In this document: piece by piece, positions 34,179-49,439 of the stretch
Layout of the letters: every line of letters starts with the position of its first letter
How positions within the stretch are numbered: the first letter of the stretch is position 1
Assembly (NCBI RefSeq): GCF_024713975.1
Contig: NC_091104.1
Coordinates: 15,271,580 to 15,335,579, forward strand
DNA length: 64,000 nt
Direction of reading: 5' to 3'
DNA from: Paralichthys olivaceus
Taxonomy: Eukaryota; Chordata; Actinopteri; Pleuronectiformes; Paralichthyidae
The notes under the pieces: generated by a model
The model's database searches: none
The model's input: the letters and a program-made list of their open reading frames with translations, nothing else
Told to the model about the DNA's origin: nothing
Position numbers and translations under genes: made by a program

Positions 34179-36902
34179 GAGAAGGTGTCTGAGCTGAAAT
34201 CGTCACATTCAACGAGGGCTTTCTGTTAGACGCTAATAGCAGCTTAATTGGGCTGTAATGGTTCCCACCATTTCATTACAGCCATATGATTGTCAAGGCT
34301 TTATTGGGGGCAAGGACAGAAACCATAAGCAAGTTTTTATGACCTCTGCTCTGTAAAGACGAGACCTCCTGGCCCTTCTGTCAACTCCCTGTGCTGCTCG
34401 GCTGGAATACCTCACACTTCCTGAATGGAGAGGTTAGGACAGGTTTTCAGGTCATAGAAGGAAGCTCAGAAAAATGTACTCTGTGTAGTGATTCTCATAT
34501 TTCTCCCTTGTAAAGTGTAGCAAAGCAACAGGTACTTTAAGGCGGAAAATATTTTCAAAACATGTCTAATACATTTCTAAGACTTTTCTCTTGTGTTGTT
34601 CTGCAACATGGATCATCAATAACATGCGTTGCTGACACTGTTGTCTTTTCAAACGGCTGTCGTGCAGTTACATTTTCTATTTTACAATGATTCAACTGTA
34701 TACATGTGTAGAAAACATATTATTATTATCATATTATTCGAGCAATCTACAACAATTGTTGTCTCCCCCCCTTTTTACACCGGCATGAGTATTGACATGG
34801 ATTAAAACTCCTATAGAGTTTAAATGCGTGGATTGAAATCGTTTTAGCTTTTTTATCGTTTTTAAAATGTAGCATTATGGATGTAGCCTAAGTACTGTGA
34901 AAATACAAAAAGAAACAGGTTATGTCAAATTATTCCATGGGATGTACTGTACATGAGTTAGTCCTCAGAATATATCTTGTATGAGAAACTCTCCTTTAAT
35001 TCTCTTAATTCATTGATGCCATAATACGAAGGCCAACTGCTAAAACACTTCCAGTGGTTTGCACAATAATGTGTATGACAGATTTGTCTTAAGCAACCAC
35101 TGCACTTATTTGTTGGGGCCGTCCCCATGACAACGGCCTGATGGGATCTCTGCCAGTGTGGCCTGGTGTTTTTGGTATCACATAGGTGACTGAGTGGGCT
35201 GCAGGTTTTCCATTCAGTTCCTTTTAAAAAAGGAAGAGAGGAAAGAAATCGAAAGAGACGCCACTCTCTATGAGCCAAGTTCTGCAATGTTGATCGTGAG
35301 TCAACCCAACAAACATTGAAAAGAGCTCAGGGTTAACTTTGGTGAGTGGCCCAGCCGGGGGGTTATGTCTGTGGTTTTCAGGGGTGGGGTTTGTCTTCCT
35401 CTCGCATCTTCACTTCCTCTTCACTCCAGTTTCACAGTAAGTATTTAGTAGAGCAGGTATAAGATCACACTCACTTCTGACTGTGGGGCTGTGAGTACAG
35501 TCATCGCTGGGCCTAATGTGGGCCTATAGCCCGTGCAGCGGCAACACCCAGCTAGATAATTACTGTGGGATTTGTGTTGTGTGCAGACACATGTACGCTG
35601 GTGCACAGAGGCCAACACCGTTATTAAAGTGGTTTATTTATCTGGCGAATGGCAGGAGGAAACACCTCCTCTGCAAACCACAGTTCAGGGGCTGCTCACC
35701 CTCAAGGACAGCAGAGCAGCCTCTTTAGTAACGAAACCTCTGTCTGTTCTCAGAGAGGTTCACTCCTCTGCACCTCCAGTAGCCTCCTCCACTGAACTGT
35801 TAACAATGAACTCACGCAGAGCTCCGAATAAAACAGGTCCGGATGTGGTTGCAAGTAGTCTCAGGTTTCCTGCTGAAATACACGGTACACCCAACTGGTG
35901 GCCTTTACACGGATGCACGCTTTTCTGTCTGTACAGAAGGTGTGACTTGTTTTGTTTTGTGAGGTGTTTAAGAGTTTTAAAGTTTTAATAAAACAAGGCT
36001 TCACTGCAGCATGGACAAGCTGAATAAAAAAAGTGAGGCTGTGAAGTCCAAGGTGCACTCTGGGCATTGGTCCAAAATACATTCCATTCGTATCTGCGAC
36101 TGAAGGTCACTCGCTGTAGTGGAATTACACTTTCAGGCGACCCATAGATTATTATGAGGTGTTAAAAAGTCCAGATGGCACAACCAATTTGTCTTTTAAT
36201 GGATATATAAGGTGCTTGTACAAGTTTCAGCAGCTGATAATCTCCACTTGTTGTTTCACCACCTTCCAGTCCAAGTCCCATTACATTTTTTCAAACATCT
36301 AATATTTATTTTACATGATGTGAAAAACTAAACTGTGTCCACATGGATCCACTTGAGATTTGCAGCTGTGTGAGAGTGTGAAATATTTTGTCCCTGGACT
36401 CAGATGCTGTGTTTTTCCAGCTGTAACACACTGTGTAAAGAGGATCGTGGCAGAGTGACAACCATTGTACCTTCAGATGTAAGTAATATTTCAGTAAAGG
36501 AAAAGGAGGGGCTGGCGTTATAGCTGATGCTGCAGCTCAAGTCCTCCTGAGCCTTTTGGCTGCGAGGAATAGAAATCTAAGTGCATCTCATCGCTAAAGC
36601 AAAATGACATGCAGTATACTGCATGTTTCTGAGATCACTTGTTTGTTCACTGTATTTGCCCGAGGCTTATTCATACAGGACACAGATCACTGACCTCACC
36701 CTTGTGGCATCTGTCGTTTTGGCTTTTACACAACTTCCTCACAGAAAACTGAACTTGATTCTGATGGTGGAGTGCACAGTCATTTAAGACAGGAGTCTGT
36801 CAGCCAGCTGCATTTTCTGCCAGCCACATGGATTCACTCACACACACAGTCTGACAGAATGATGAAGATCCATGCAAAGTAACCTCGGAAGGAAGGCCTC
36901 CC

Positions 36903-36934
36903 CCTCCTCCTCCTCCTCCTCCTCCTCCTCCTCC
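36903..36934. repeat. (CTC)n microsatellite
   Basis: About ten CTC units. Confidence 0.95.
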
Positions 36935-37098
36935 AGCAGCAGCTTGCCACCGCACTGTCACGCTCCACAACCGGCTTCATCTTTGTATCCGACAAGATCA
37001 CTGTAATTACAGAAGAGTCAGTGTTTCGAGTGACAGTGTGTCTGGATTAGACAGAGACAGTTTGGGAGGAAATCTCAGATCCATAGGAAGTGCTGCTG

Positions 37099-37103
<5 letters not shown>

Positions 37104-37141
<38 letters not shown>

Positions 37142-37146
37142 ACACA
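37104..37146. repeat. (CA)n microsatellite
   Basis: About 20 CA units with one interruption near the right end. Confidence 0.96.
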
Positions 37147-37739
37147 GTCCAGATTCAGACTACTGAGAAGTAATGACTCAGGGAAAGAAATGCTACACAC
37201 ACATGCTGCTCCCCTCCCCTCGGTGCTGGGCCACCACACGTCCTGATAATAAATACATCGTTGCACTGGAACATGGCAGTCACAGGGAGTGTGGTATTTC
37301 TAGCAGTGTATTGATACACACATTTTTACAGATGCCATGATGGAGATAATCCCTCATTAATTACATTTGTGTGTGTACTTTAGGACCTTTTCCGGACTCG
37401 TAGATCTCATGTGATTTGTGGTTAGGTTAGGCATCAGGCATTAATGGTTAAGGTTAGGGATACGGTTTGGTTAGGCTGCCCACAATGAATGCAAGTCAAT
37501 GCAAAGTGCTTACAAACGTGTGTGTGCTTGTATTTGCTGCCTCTTCAGGATCTTTTCCAGCATAAACACTGACCTTGTGAAGACCAGCAGACCTCATGGG
37601 GACCAAAGCCTGGTCTGTCATGTGTGAGGTCCTGGATAATGACCCCAACCCCCTACACTCCTGTGCTCTTATACTTTTTTTATCACATTCTTTCTTTTCT
37701 GTTTTTATGCATATTTTTTTTATATAATTATTTTTATTT

Positions 37740-37925
37740 CCTTTCATTTCAAATGTCATTGTAACATGTTTTCATGTTTCTTAAAATCTGCTCTCTTCTT
37801 ATTTGAATTACATTTTAACATGTTTTTATTTTTATCTATATTATATGTAAAGCAATTTGAGCTGCATTTCTTTTATGAAAGGTGCTCTACAGATAAAGTC
37901 TGTTATTATAATATTGGGGTTAGGC
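37740..37925 (+). mobile_element. L2-like LINE 3' tail
   Basis: Contains 'taaagcaatttgagctgc', 'atttcttttatgaaaggtgc' and 'tacagataaagt', the near-invariant 3' end of many fish L2-like elements and of the SINEs that borrow that tail. No coding part was seen upstream. Confidence 0.65.
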
Positions 37926-40329
37926 ATTTAGTTGTGATAGTTAAGCTTATAGGGTAATGGAATACATTATACCAATGAGCGTCCTCACAAACATAGAAGG
38001 TTGTTTGTGTGTGTTTGTGAGTCAAGCTTTCACTGCTGACAGTGACTGATAGAAGTAGTCAGTGTTTGTGTTTTGTTTATTAATAAATGTCATTACTCAA
38101 ATTCTGTTTCAGCAAAACTGAAGGTAGTTTGTTTGATTTTCTCTCTGTGTTTAAAAGCCGTGGATATAATCAATTACACACATCTCATTGTGATGTTATT
38201 ATCTCATTTAGGGGAAATGGCAGAACGGAGCACGTGTGCGCAATATTATCACAGTACTGGGTTTGTGTCCCCTCTCAACTGCAGCACAGCTGTCTTAACA
38301 GCACCCCCGGCCTCCTCCTGTCTCCCTGCAGGGGGGGTTTGTGTGAATGGCAGAGGAGGGGGGGGCAAGGGTGGAGCCAGCATTGTGTTTCTATGAAGCT
38401 GGTTATCCCATCAGGCTTTGCTTCACTGGCACTGTACCAGCTCTTGCTCTCAAATCCACTGAAGAAGACGGCCACCAGTTATTAGCATGGCCGTGTCTCA
38501 TTACTGGAGATAGAGAGATGAGAAACAACACTAATCACATGCTCTAGTTTTGGAATGCACCTCTGGCCTGTTGTCTCTTAAAGTTCAGTTTGTCATGTGA
38601 CAGAGAGAAGGGCCATCTCTCTCTGTGCAGGATCAGAGGAGTCACACATTCATGCAGCCCGCGTTCTATATTTAATCAGCCCAGTTTGATGTCTATTCTT
38701 GAGCCACTCCCTAATAGTTAGTGAGCAAATGAGTCGCTCCTTTCTGGAACAGTGTCTCTCGGCTCCAGGCAGCGTGATGATGGCGACACAAAGGATCCTC
38801 TGTGTCACTTGGCCATGATGCATCAGAGTCGAGCACACACCATGCAGGGCAGGCTGCTGGAGTCAGGCCCTCCTCCGTCCCATCTGGTTTAAAGGGGGGG
38901 GGGGTGCACTGCTGCCTCATGTTATCTGGTTTTAAAGGAACCTGCGGGGGGGATGCAAAGGGGGGCCATGCAGATGTTTATGTGTGTAATGTGCTGACTG
39001 GAGTAGTGAATTGCACATGAAGCTCATGCGTGATCATAAAAAACGAATCACACACAATTTAATTATCCTGCAATGAACCGGCAGTGTTGCAGTAGAGCAC
39101 CCTACATGTTCATTCAGTTATTCCACTGTCTCACTCCTTCCACACAGGTAAGAGTTATATCCTCTAACAGCACCATCTGTTGGCAGAAACACCCCCATTA
39201 CCTTTCTCATATTTTCTATTTATAAGGGAAATACATATTTTCATCAAATTAGAAAGGATTAGATTAATGATGAAGGGCTTATAAAGGAAATTTGATAAGA
39301 TGTCAAACCCCTTCCTCAAATAAATAGGTGAGCTGGACAAAAATATCTATGAACCATTAATCTAATACTTAATAATCATTACATTTTGACATGGCAGACA
39401 ACCGAACAAACCAACTACCAAATATTGTTGTTCTCTGTATTTGTTATTGTTCTATAAAAACAGATTCTGGGGGGAAAAAAGGAAAATGAAACTCTGTCTG
39501 CATGTTTACAGAACATTTACCACATGTTAAGTAATGAATGTGTATGTTCAGAATCAACTATGAAGTGTATGATAACATTACAGAGAAGCTGCTGCTTCAC
39601 TACAGGCTGTCCTCATTTATTCCCTGCATTCCCCTGTAGTGGTAGCCTAATTATCCAACCTCAAGACTATAGCTACACAAGTTTAATTATCTTTGACGTT
39701 TAAGGCAGAGAAAACACCAGAGAGGCAGAGAAATAGATTCTAAAGGATCTGACTGGGAGCGCTTTGGGATGACAGAGGGATAAAATGTTAACATAGAATA
39801 TTATAGAGCTCATCTTTAACCCTCTAATCTTCACAATAACCCCTCTGGGTCCTGCCCCCACCTACTGGGGGACACAGACTTGATACCGGCTGTGAGACAA
39901 ATTAATTAGCTTGTCTTATCCTGGTCAAAGCCAGAGGAGACCTTAAGAGAAGGCCGATACCAGTGTGGCCATCCAGCTGCTCCACGCAGGAGTTGGAGGG
40001 CAGAGGAGGGAGTGATTATATGAAATGATCCTCTGCAGGTATTTGTAAAGTCTGTTTTTAAAAAGGCTCTTAGGCATTATCACAGACGGAAGCCTGCAGG
40101 GATGCATGCATCAGAACTGTATTTCACCCCAACCACACCTCAGTGTTTCTTCATTAACATTTCACAATCACTGTTGGGATATTGGTAAGTAATGAATCTA
40201 TTGGTTGGGCCAGGAAGTGTTGTATTTGTGCATGAATGTGCTTTTTCTGAATGGCATTGGATGACGGCTCTGATGTTTTATGTGAAGGATGGAATGTTGA
40301 ATAACTCATATGCATAATAAACTAGAATG

Positions 40330-40570
40330 GCCTTCAGGAGAGCTCATACCACTGCCCAGACCTAACAGTCCCCTCAGATTCATAAACTGAAAAACACAAA
40401 GTCAAAGAATGTTATAAAAATTCTTGGATCTGTGTGATCCAAGAATGTTCTTCCTTGACCCATACATGGAAATCTGTTCGGTGGTTTTTAGATCATTCTG
40501 CTGACAAACAAAATAAACGACAAACAAACTGACAGGGATGAAAACATAACCTCTTTGGCGGAGGTAAGAA
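40330..40570 (+). mobile_element. SINE-like dispersed repeat
   Basis: Shows 'gcccagacctaacagtccc', 'gttcttccttgacccatac', 'gaaatctgttcggtggttt', 'acaaacaaactgacaggg' and ends 'cctctttggcggaggtaa'. These are the standard modules of a widespread teleost SINE, in their usual order. An 11-bp inverted repeat (attcttggatc / gatccaagaat) lies inside, near 40.42 kb. Confidence 0.65.
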
Positions 40571-41607
40571 TCTTCTGCTCGTGATTAGACGCATTGAAAA
40601 AATATTTTTCATGGGTCTGAGGCAGCATTTTGTCACAAATGTCTCTGACAAGATCATTTTGTGCAAGTTATCTTTCTACTCCTGGATCCTTACAGAGAAA
40701 TGCAAGATCATTATTATGTTTAATAGATAATTAAACTTGTTTCCCATCATTCTACTATAAAGTGATCAGAGTATTCAAAGGGAGCTTCAGTGTTAACCCC
40801 ACCCCAGCCAACAACAGCATCAACATTTTTATTTGGTTGGAGCGTTGTAGGCCACCCTGCTCATTACACTGCAGCTCTACTGTGTATACAGAGAGCAGCA
40901 TGAAAGGCTGTGAGGGGCCCCTGCATGCCTGTGGGAGTGTGGGGCGTACTTCATGGTTTATGCCTGAAAAAGAGCCATAATCTTCCAGCTAATCTGGAGC
41001 TTGGGTTGGAATTCCCCCTGACATGGAGGGCCGTGGCTGACAGAAACAATTCTGGGTTCAATTGTTTTCATAAGTGAGTAATCGACGGAGACATATGGAT
41101 TGAGAATTTCAATCATGATTTATTGGCCCATCTCTTTCAAAGGGTTAATTGTTGTAATAATATTGTCTACAAAACTTAAGTTAATATTCAGTTGTAAACT
41201 ATCAGTGTGGTCTGAATATTAGTTATCTAATTGTAGTTTTATTGCACAGGCTTAACCTTTTTTTTTGTTTCGTTTTTTAAGCAACTGTCTCCCCCTAGTG
41301 CTGCAAATGGGTAATGTCGGAATTTACAAACCTCATTCACAAATCTGACTGCAACTTATCAGTCAGTACTTACTCCTTTCTGTGGGAGGGTCTCAGGAAC
41401 ATGTGGAAATATGTTCCACTTTTAATAAACATGATGTGCATATTATTATCACCCACTAAAGAGTGCATATGAAATTGTGCACAACAGAAAAATGGAAGTG
41501 CTCAAGCTCAGTCATGATTGTTTGAGTCCAGTGCAGTTAATTGAGGTGTTGACTCTGAATCAAGGAGTAGAGACCCATCCATCCTTCTCCAGCTTAAACA
41601 ACTCATT

Positions 41608-41613
41608 TTTATT
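41608..41613 (-). terminator. Probable vcpkmt poly(A) signal AATAAA
   Basis: Minus-strand AATAAA about 216 nt past the vcpkmt stop. Confidence 0.45.
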
Positions 41614-41828
41614 AAAGACAATCAGCCTGTCTGACACGTCTGTTTGCACATGGGCCACATGGCTGCCATCTACTGTGCCTTCACAGTCTTGCAACTACAC
41701 TTTTACTCCAATCACAAACCAGGACAGCATTTACTGATATATTAAAAATATTTAATGATTAAAAAAATAATGTAGAAATGAAGACACACAGAAAAGTCCA
41801 CCCACACACAAACGTCACCAGACAATAT

Positions 41829-43896
<2,068 letters not shown>

Positions 43897-46800
43897 ATGA
43901 TTCGCAGCAGCACAGAGGAGGTGACAACCGGCGGCGACGCCTCAGATAGCGGACCAACCTGCACGGCGTTCGCGGCGGACAGAGGCGGACTGAACGAAAC
44001 CACCTCACACGGTCCCCGCTCCACCTCCTCCGGTTCACCCGGTTCATCCCGTCAGAGCTTAGATAGAGGAAGTTCGAGTCCCAACCACAGACCCACACTA
44101 CCTCCGACCGGCCCAGGTAAAGTGATGGAGGAGTTAGCAGGTAGCTAACATTAGCATGAAACTGTCTCCTGCAGGGATGGAGCCAAATCCCAAATGCAAT
44201 GAGGCCAACAATTACATTAAGATCAGAACATTTCATATCAGTCGATGTTTCTAATTACTCATGTCAAATTATTATATCTGTTAAGTTTAAAAAAAACTAA
44301 TGTTTGCTCCTGAATAAAGGTTGTGGTTTTAAACCCTCCATTATTTTCAGAGAATGAGAAACACATTTAATATACAGCAGAACAGTTCACCAACCAGATG
44401 TAGACCAATATGTGTTCTACCTCCTCACTGTGTTTACACGATGTATAAACAATATATCCATATATGCTTTTTATTGCTATTGGTGAAATGTATAGATTAT
44501 TTTGCTGCCCAGCCCTAGTTTATGCTGTAATTGTGTATGAGTTCTCTAATAAACAATAAAACTTAAGGTATCTATCCATTCAACCACTTGTCCTTTCAGG
44601 GTCACATGGGGGCTGGAGCTAATCCCAGCTGACCTTGGGTGAGAGTGGGGGGGTTCACCCTGGACATGTTGTCAGAGCATCCCAGGGCTGACATATAGAG
44701 ACAAACAGTCATTTCATTTCAGATATCAAATTATCAGAGTCTTTTCTTTCAATGGATCATAGAACGATAGCAGGGACACATTTGTTCGACTGTTGGACTT
44801 GTCTCTGGTCAGGGCACTGCAGTTATAATTAATGACAAATGCCCTCTCCTTGTATTTCCTGTCAACACAGGTCAGTTTCATCATGGCTTCACATCAGGGG
44901 GGATAAATCCATCAGTCTTTGCAACCACTTCGGACAGCTCCTCCTTCCGCAGCCATGTAGGAACCCCCAGACTGAGAAGGACCCCTGGGGCTGCAGGCAC
45001 ACATCCTGCACAGACACCCCTTACTGATCACACTGGTACTTTATTTTTAATATGTGTGAAGTAAGGTGAATAATTAGCTGAGGCAGAGTTTCTCATTCAG
45101 TTTTCTCTCCTTTTTTACACAGCAACAAGTTGCTCCTCTGCGACTGCAGCCTCTGCTGCCTCTGTGATTGTAGCAGTTGTTGAAGGGCGTGGTTTAGCCA
45201 GGGGGGAGATCGGCATGGCCAGTCTCAACTTGAAATGTCCAGAGCTCGTACTTTGTCAGTTTGCAGACACTGGGACGTATGCCAAGGTAACCCATTCATT
45301 ATATTATATAATAAACCACTACACTACATAATCCCACAGCGCTCAGAACGGACTCTGACGCACAGGAAATTCACATCGCAGTCATGTATTTCTGTTTTTC
45401 AAAGGTCATAACCAAGATTCACATCTTGGTGCCTCTGGAGATACTGATGCCAGACACAGCGAGTGAGAAGGGGAAAGGGACCAAGCTGTTCAAACTCATC
45501 ACTGAGAACTTCCCGGTACCAAACCAGAATAGCTGTTATCAGTAAAACACCATTCTTTCACACAAATACCCATTATACCCATTTATTCTTACATCAAATG
45601 ACTGTTACCTGGTTAACGTGTATGCCATCTGTTGACATAGTGTGTCTTTGGTGTGAAGTAATATGTCTCATTCATTTTCTGTCAGTGTGTAGCTTTCACT
45701 GCGATCCAGAGGAAGTATTTTAATGAGAGAAAAGGACTGGAGTACATTCAGCAGCTGTGCGCTCCAGAATTTGGCACCGTTCTCATGGAAGTCCAGGCTA
45801 AGTACGCCGCTGTTTACAGTAATGCATATAAATAGTTATACTGTGGCATTATACTTTTTTTTATCGTTTTGATTTTTTCCCAGATATTATTGTCTGGCAG
45901 CTGCAGCTGCTTTGCTGAAATACTTAGAGTTCATCCAGAACTCTGTCTATGCTGCCAAGTCTCTTAAAGTGAGCTTTAAAGGGAGTGAGCAGACAACCAT
46001 GATAGACTCAGCATCTGCCACTAACTTGGAGTTGGTGGTCAATAACAGAGACCACAGGTAAGATGAAAAGCAATGGCAGGACCGTGAGAGAATTGTACTT
46101 ATAAGTAGTGTCTGTGTAATGATTGATAAATTCAGTCCACCTCTGTCGCTGCTTCTCTGTGTACAGGAGTGAACATTCTCTTTTAGGAGTACTTAACCAC
46201 ACAAAAACCCCTGGTGGTGCTCGAAGATTACGCTCCAACATTCTGGAGCCTCTGGTCGATGTGGACACCATTAACATACGACTGGACGCTGTACACGAGC
46301 TGCTACAGGACGAGGATCTCTTCTTTGGCCTGAAAAATGGTCGAGAAGAAGCACAAACACTTTTCAGTCACACATTAAATATTGTTACGTGAATGCATGA
46401 CCAGGAATTTGAATATCTGTTCTTTTACACCCTCCAGCCATTGGTCATTTCCTTGATATTGACCAGCTGCTCTCGGTTCTCGTCCAAATCCCAAAGCAGG
46501 AAACGGTAGGTGCAGCATTTGAATTAGTCATGACTGCAGAGGGTGGTTTCATTGCAGTGGAATGTCCTGAGGTGAATGAGTGAATTCATTTGCATGTACT
46601 TTAAAATGCTGAACTAACAAAAAGGAACAAATTGCGCACACTTGGAATATTGTTCTGTCTTTTTCTTTTTGCACACTTCACAGTATCTAATCTGGGTTTC
46701 TGCAGGTTCAAGTTGCTGAAGCAAAGATCACACATGTCATTCAGCTGAAACACACATTGGATCTGGTGCCAAGGTTAAGGGTCTGTATCTGTTGGTGTAC

Positions 46801-49387
46801 ATGACATCAGTTCAAAATCATACCTACTGTCATTTATGAAATAAGAAAAGAAGCTGTTTACAATACAAGAATGCTAACTCCTCTCAGATGGTGTTGAAGA
46901 ACTGCACCACAGCTCTACTTAAAGCATACAGCACCTCACTGGAAGACACCAGGTACTGAACCTTCTGCCTGTGAAGTAAAATAACTAATTTGGAACTGTC
47001 CTCACAGTGAAAGTCTTCACTGTGTATTTCTGTTTGTGTCCACCTCAGGTTTGACTTGATCCTAGAACAGATCAAGACAGTGATTAATGACGACACAACC
47101 TACCTGAAGGGGAGTCTCAACATGCGCACTCAGAAGTGTTACGCCGTGCGCCCCAATGTCAACGAGTTCCTCGACATTGCCCGCAGAGCTTACACTGAGA
47201 TAGTGGACGACATTGCCGGTAATAGTTTTGGTGCTCAAGCAGATATGTTTGTCTTTTCAGTGATGGAAAAATATTAAATATCATAGTGTTCCACAGGGCT
47301 TGTGAACCAAATGGGGGAGAAATACGGCTTTCCAATGCGAACCAGCTTCAGCACAGCTCGAGGATTTTTCATCCAGATGAAGCTTGAAGGTGTGGTCCTA
47401 CCTGGAGGGAATCTGCCTCCAGAGTTTATCAAGGTGAGGTCCAGTAGAGACACACAAAGATCACAGACCAACACAATAACAAAGAAAACTGATCAGCGGC
47501 TTTGAATGAATGAAGCTAAATTTCCCAGAAAGTGATCATAGTCTTTGAATCATAGAGTGAAGAGTGTTTCTACACTTGTCGCCTCAGGTAACCAAACAGA
47601 AGAACAACTACTGCTTCACAACTGCAGACCTGATGAAGATGAACGACCGCTGCGATGAGGCCCTGAGGGAGATCTTTCACATCTCTTATGTGTGAGGAGA
47701 TCATGATCCTGTGACTCACAAACATGCACAGTGATGTACCTTACACATTACACTGTGTGTGCAATAACACAATTTCTTAGCTGCGTAATCGCAGTATTAC
47801 TTTGAATAATTGATTAGTTGGGTTAGTCTGTTAAATTATTTGTGCGGTATTATTTTCTCGCCATAGATGGATGTGATTATGCAAAGGTATTCAAATGTGG
47901 AGCCTAATAATATTCAAAGTATATTTGAGTGTTTTTCTGTTGCCAGAGATGTGACGACCATTTCACAGAAATGACAGATTATAAATATAATCCACCAAAG
48001 TAATTTCTTGGTTGACAAAGACCAAAAAAATCAATTAGTCAGCTCATTCATTAAATATTGGTAAAATCTCTTTCTATTAAGTTTTCATCTTGAGAAGCCG
48101 GTCTTGATCAGTTCTTAAACTTCTTTTTGTCCACCAGAGGGTGCTCTATGTTTGCCATAATCTCTGTGTTGTTTTTTTTTCTCCTTCCCTCACCTCCCTG
48201 CATACAGGGTGATATGTCAACTGCTGAGCACCATCCACGAGCACATCCACTGCCTGTACAAGCTCTCTGATGCTGTCTCCATGCTGGACATGCTGCTGTC
48301 ACTGGCTAACGCATGCACCATCTCAGACTATGGTAAAAACCAAGATTTGCTTCTGGCCATCACCAAGTCAGTCAAACCGTGAAATTAACATTAAGGTGTG
48401 ATCTGTTGACTGGGGGAGTACTGTGTGCACATCAAGCCGTACCCAGCCAACATCACACATGACAGCCAGAAAGGTCTCTGCAGAGCTGGCCGCTCCTCTG
48501 GCTCCTTTTTTTTGTGTGCTGGTTGTGGACAGCACCAGCCCGATCAGCCACGTGGGTGGGGCGCTGGCCCTCAGCTGTCTGAAAGCATCTCTCCATAGAC
48601 ACGTGCTGACTGCCTGCCCCCTTCCATCGCTGCCAGCTTGTACTCAGATCACCCTTGTTACATAATTGTGCAATAGTGCGCTGACAACTCTTCCTAGCAG
48701 ATGAGGGAGCAGGATTTAAACACTGCACACTCATCTCTCTGTTGTTATTATACTGTGATACACCTCTTAGTTAAGAATTGAATTATATATTTGAAAGCAG
48801 ATACTGTAATTTGATATGTATTGTAACCAGCAAAGTAATTAGTGTCACAGTATATATCTATATAGGTAAGCTTTTTTAATCACAAAAAAAAACCAACTAA
48901 TAAATCAAGGTATATTTTGATTGATTTTCGTGTTTTGTTTTTTTCTGTTGTGTCTGCCAGTGCGTCCAGAGTTCACAGACACTCTGGCCATAAAGCAGGG
49001 TCGTCACCCCATACTGGAGCGAATGGCTGGACAGCAGCCTGTATCGAACAATAGCTACATCTCCGAGGGCAGCAACTTTGTCATCATCACTGGACCTAAC
49101 ATGAGCGGCAAGTCCACCTACCTCAAGCAAGTGGCGCTGTGTCAGATCATGGCTCAGATAGGTCAGCAGCAAACCTTTCAGCGTCACAAAGAAAACAAAT
49201 GTTTACTTAGCTTTTTGAGTAAATCTCCTTGCATCATTATTCCAGGCTCTTTTGTGCCGGCTGACTACGCCTCTTTTCGTGTTGCTGATCAGATTTTTAC
49301 CAGAATTGGTGTCGACGATGATTTTGAAACTAACTCTTCCACCTTCATGTTGGAAATGAAGGAAGTATGTGTCTTTCTTTCATTACA

Positions 49388-49439
<52 letters not shown>

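Larger units (their letters stand above)
32726..41607. other. Long gene-poor stretch between arf6 and vcpkmt
   Basis: Nearly 9 kb without a recognised gene. It holds a perfect palindrome at 34128-34178, (CTC)n and (CA)n tracts near 37 kb, an L2-like 3' tail at 37.74-37.93 kb and a SINE-like block at 40.33-40.57 kb. Open frames at 34958-35287 (minus, cysteine-rich), 35572-35988 and 38087-38485 (plus) lack convincing exon structure. It may hold regulatory DNA or lncRNA exons, but the sequence alone does not show this. Confidence 0.5.

Noticed and set aside
35572-35988. 138-codon plus-strand open frame
   Set aside because: No recognisable domain, no splice context and random-looking composition.
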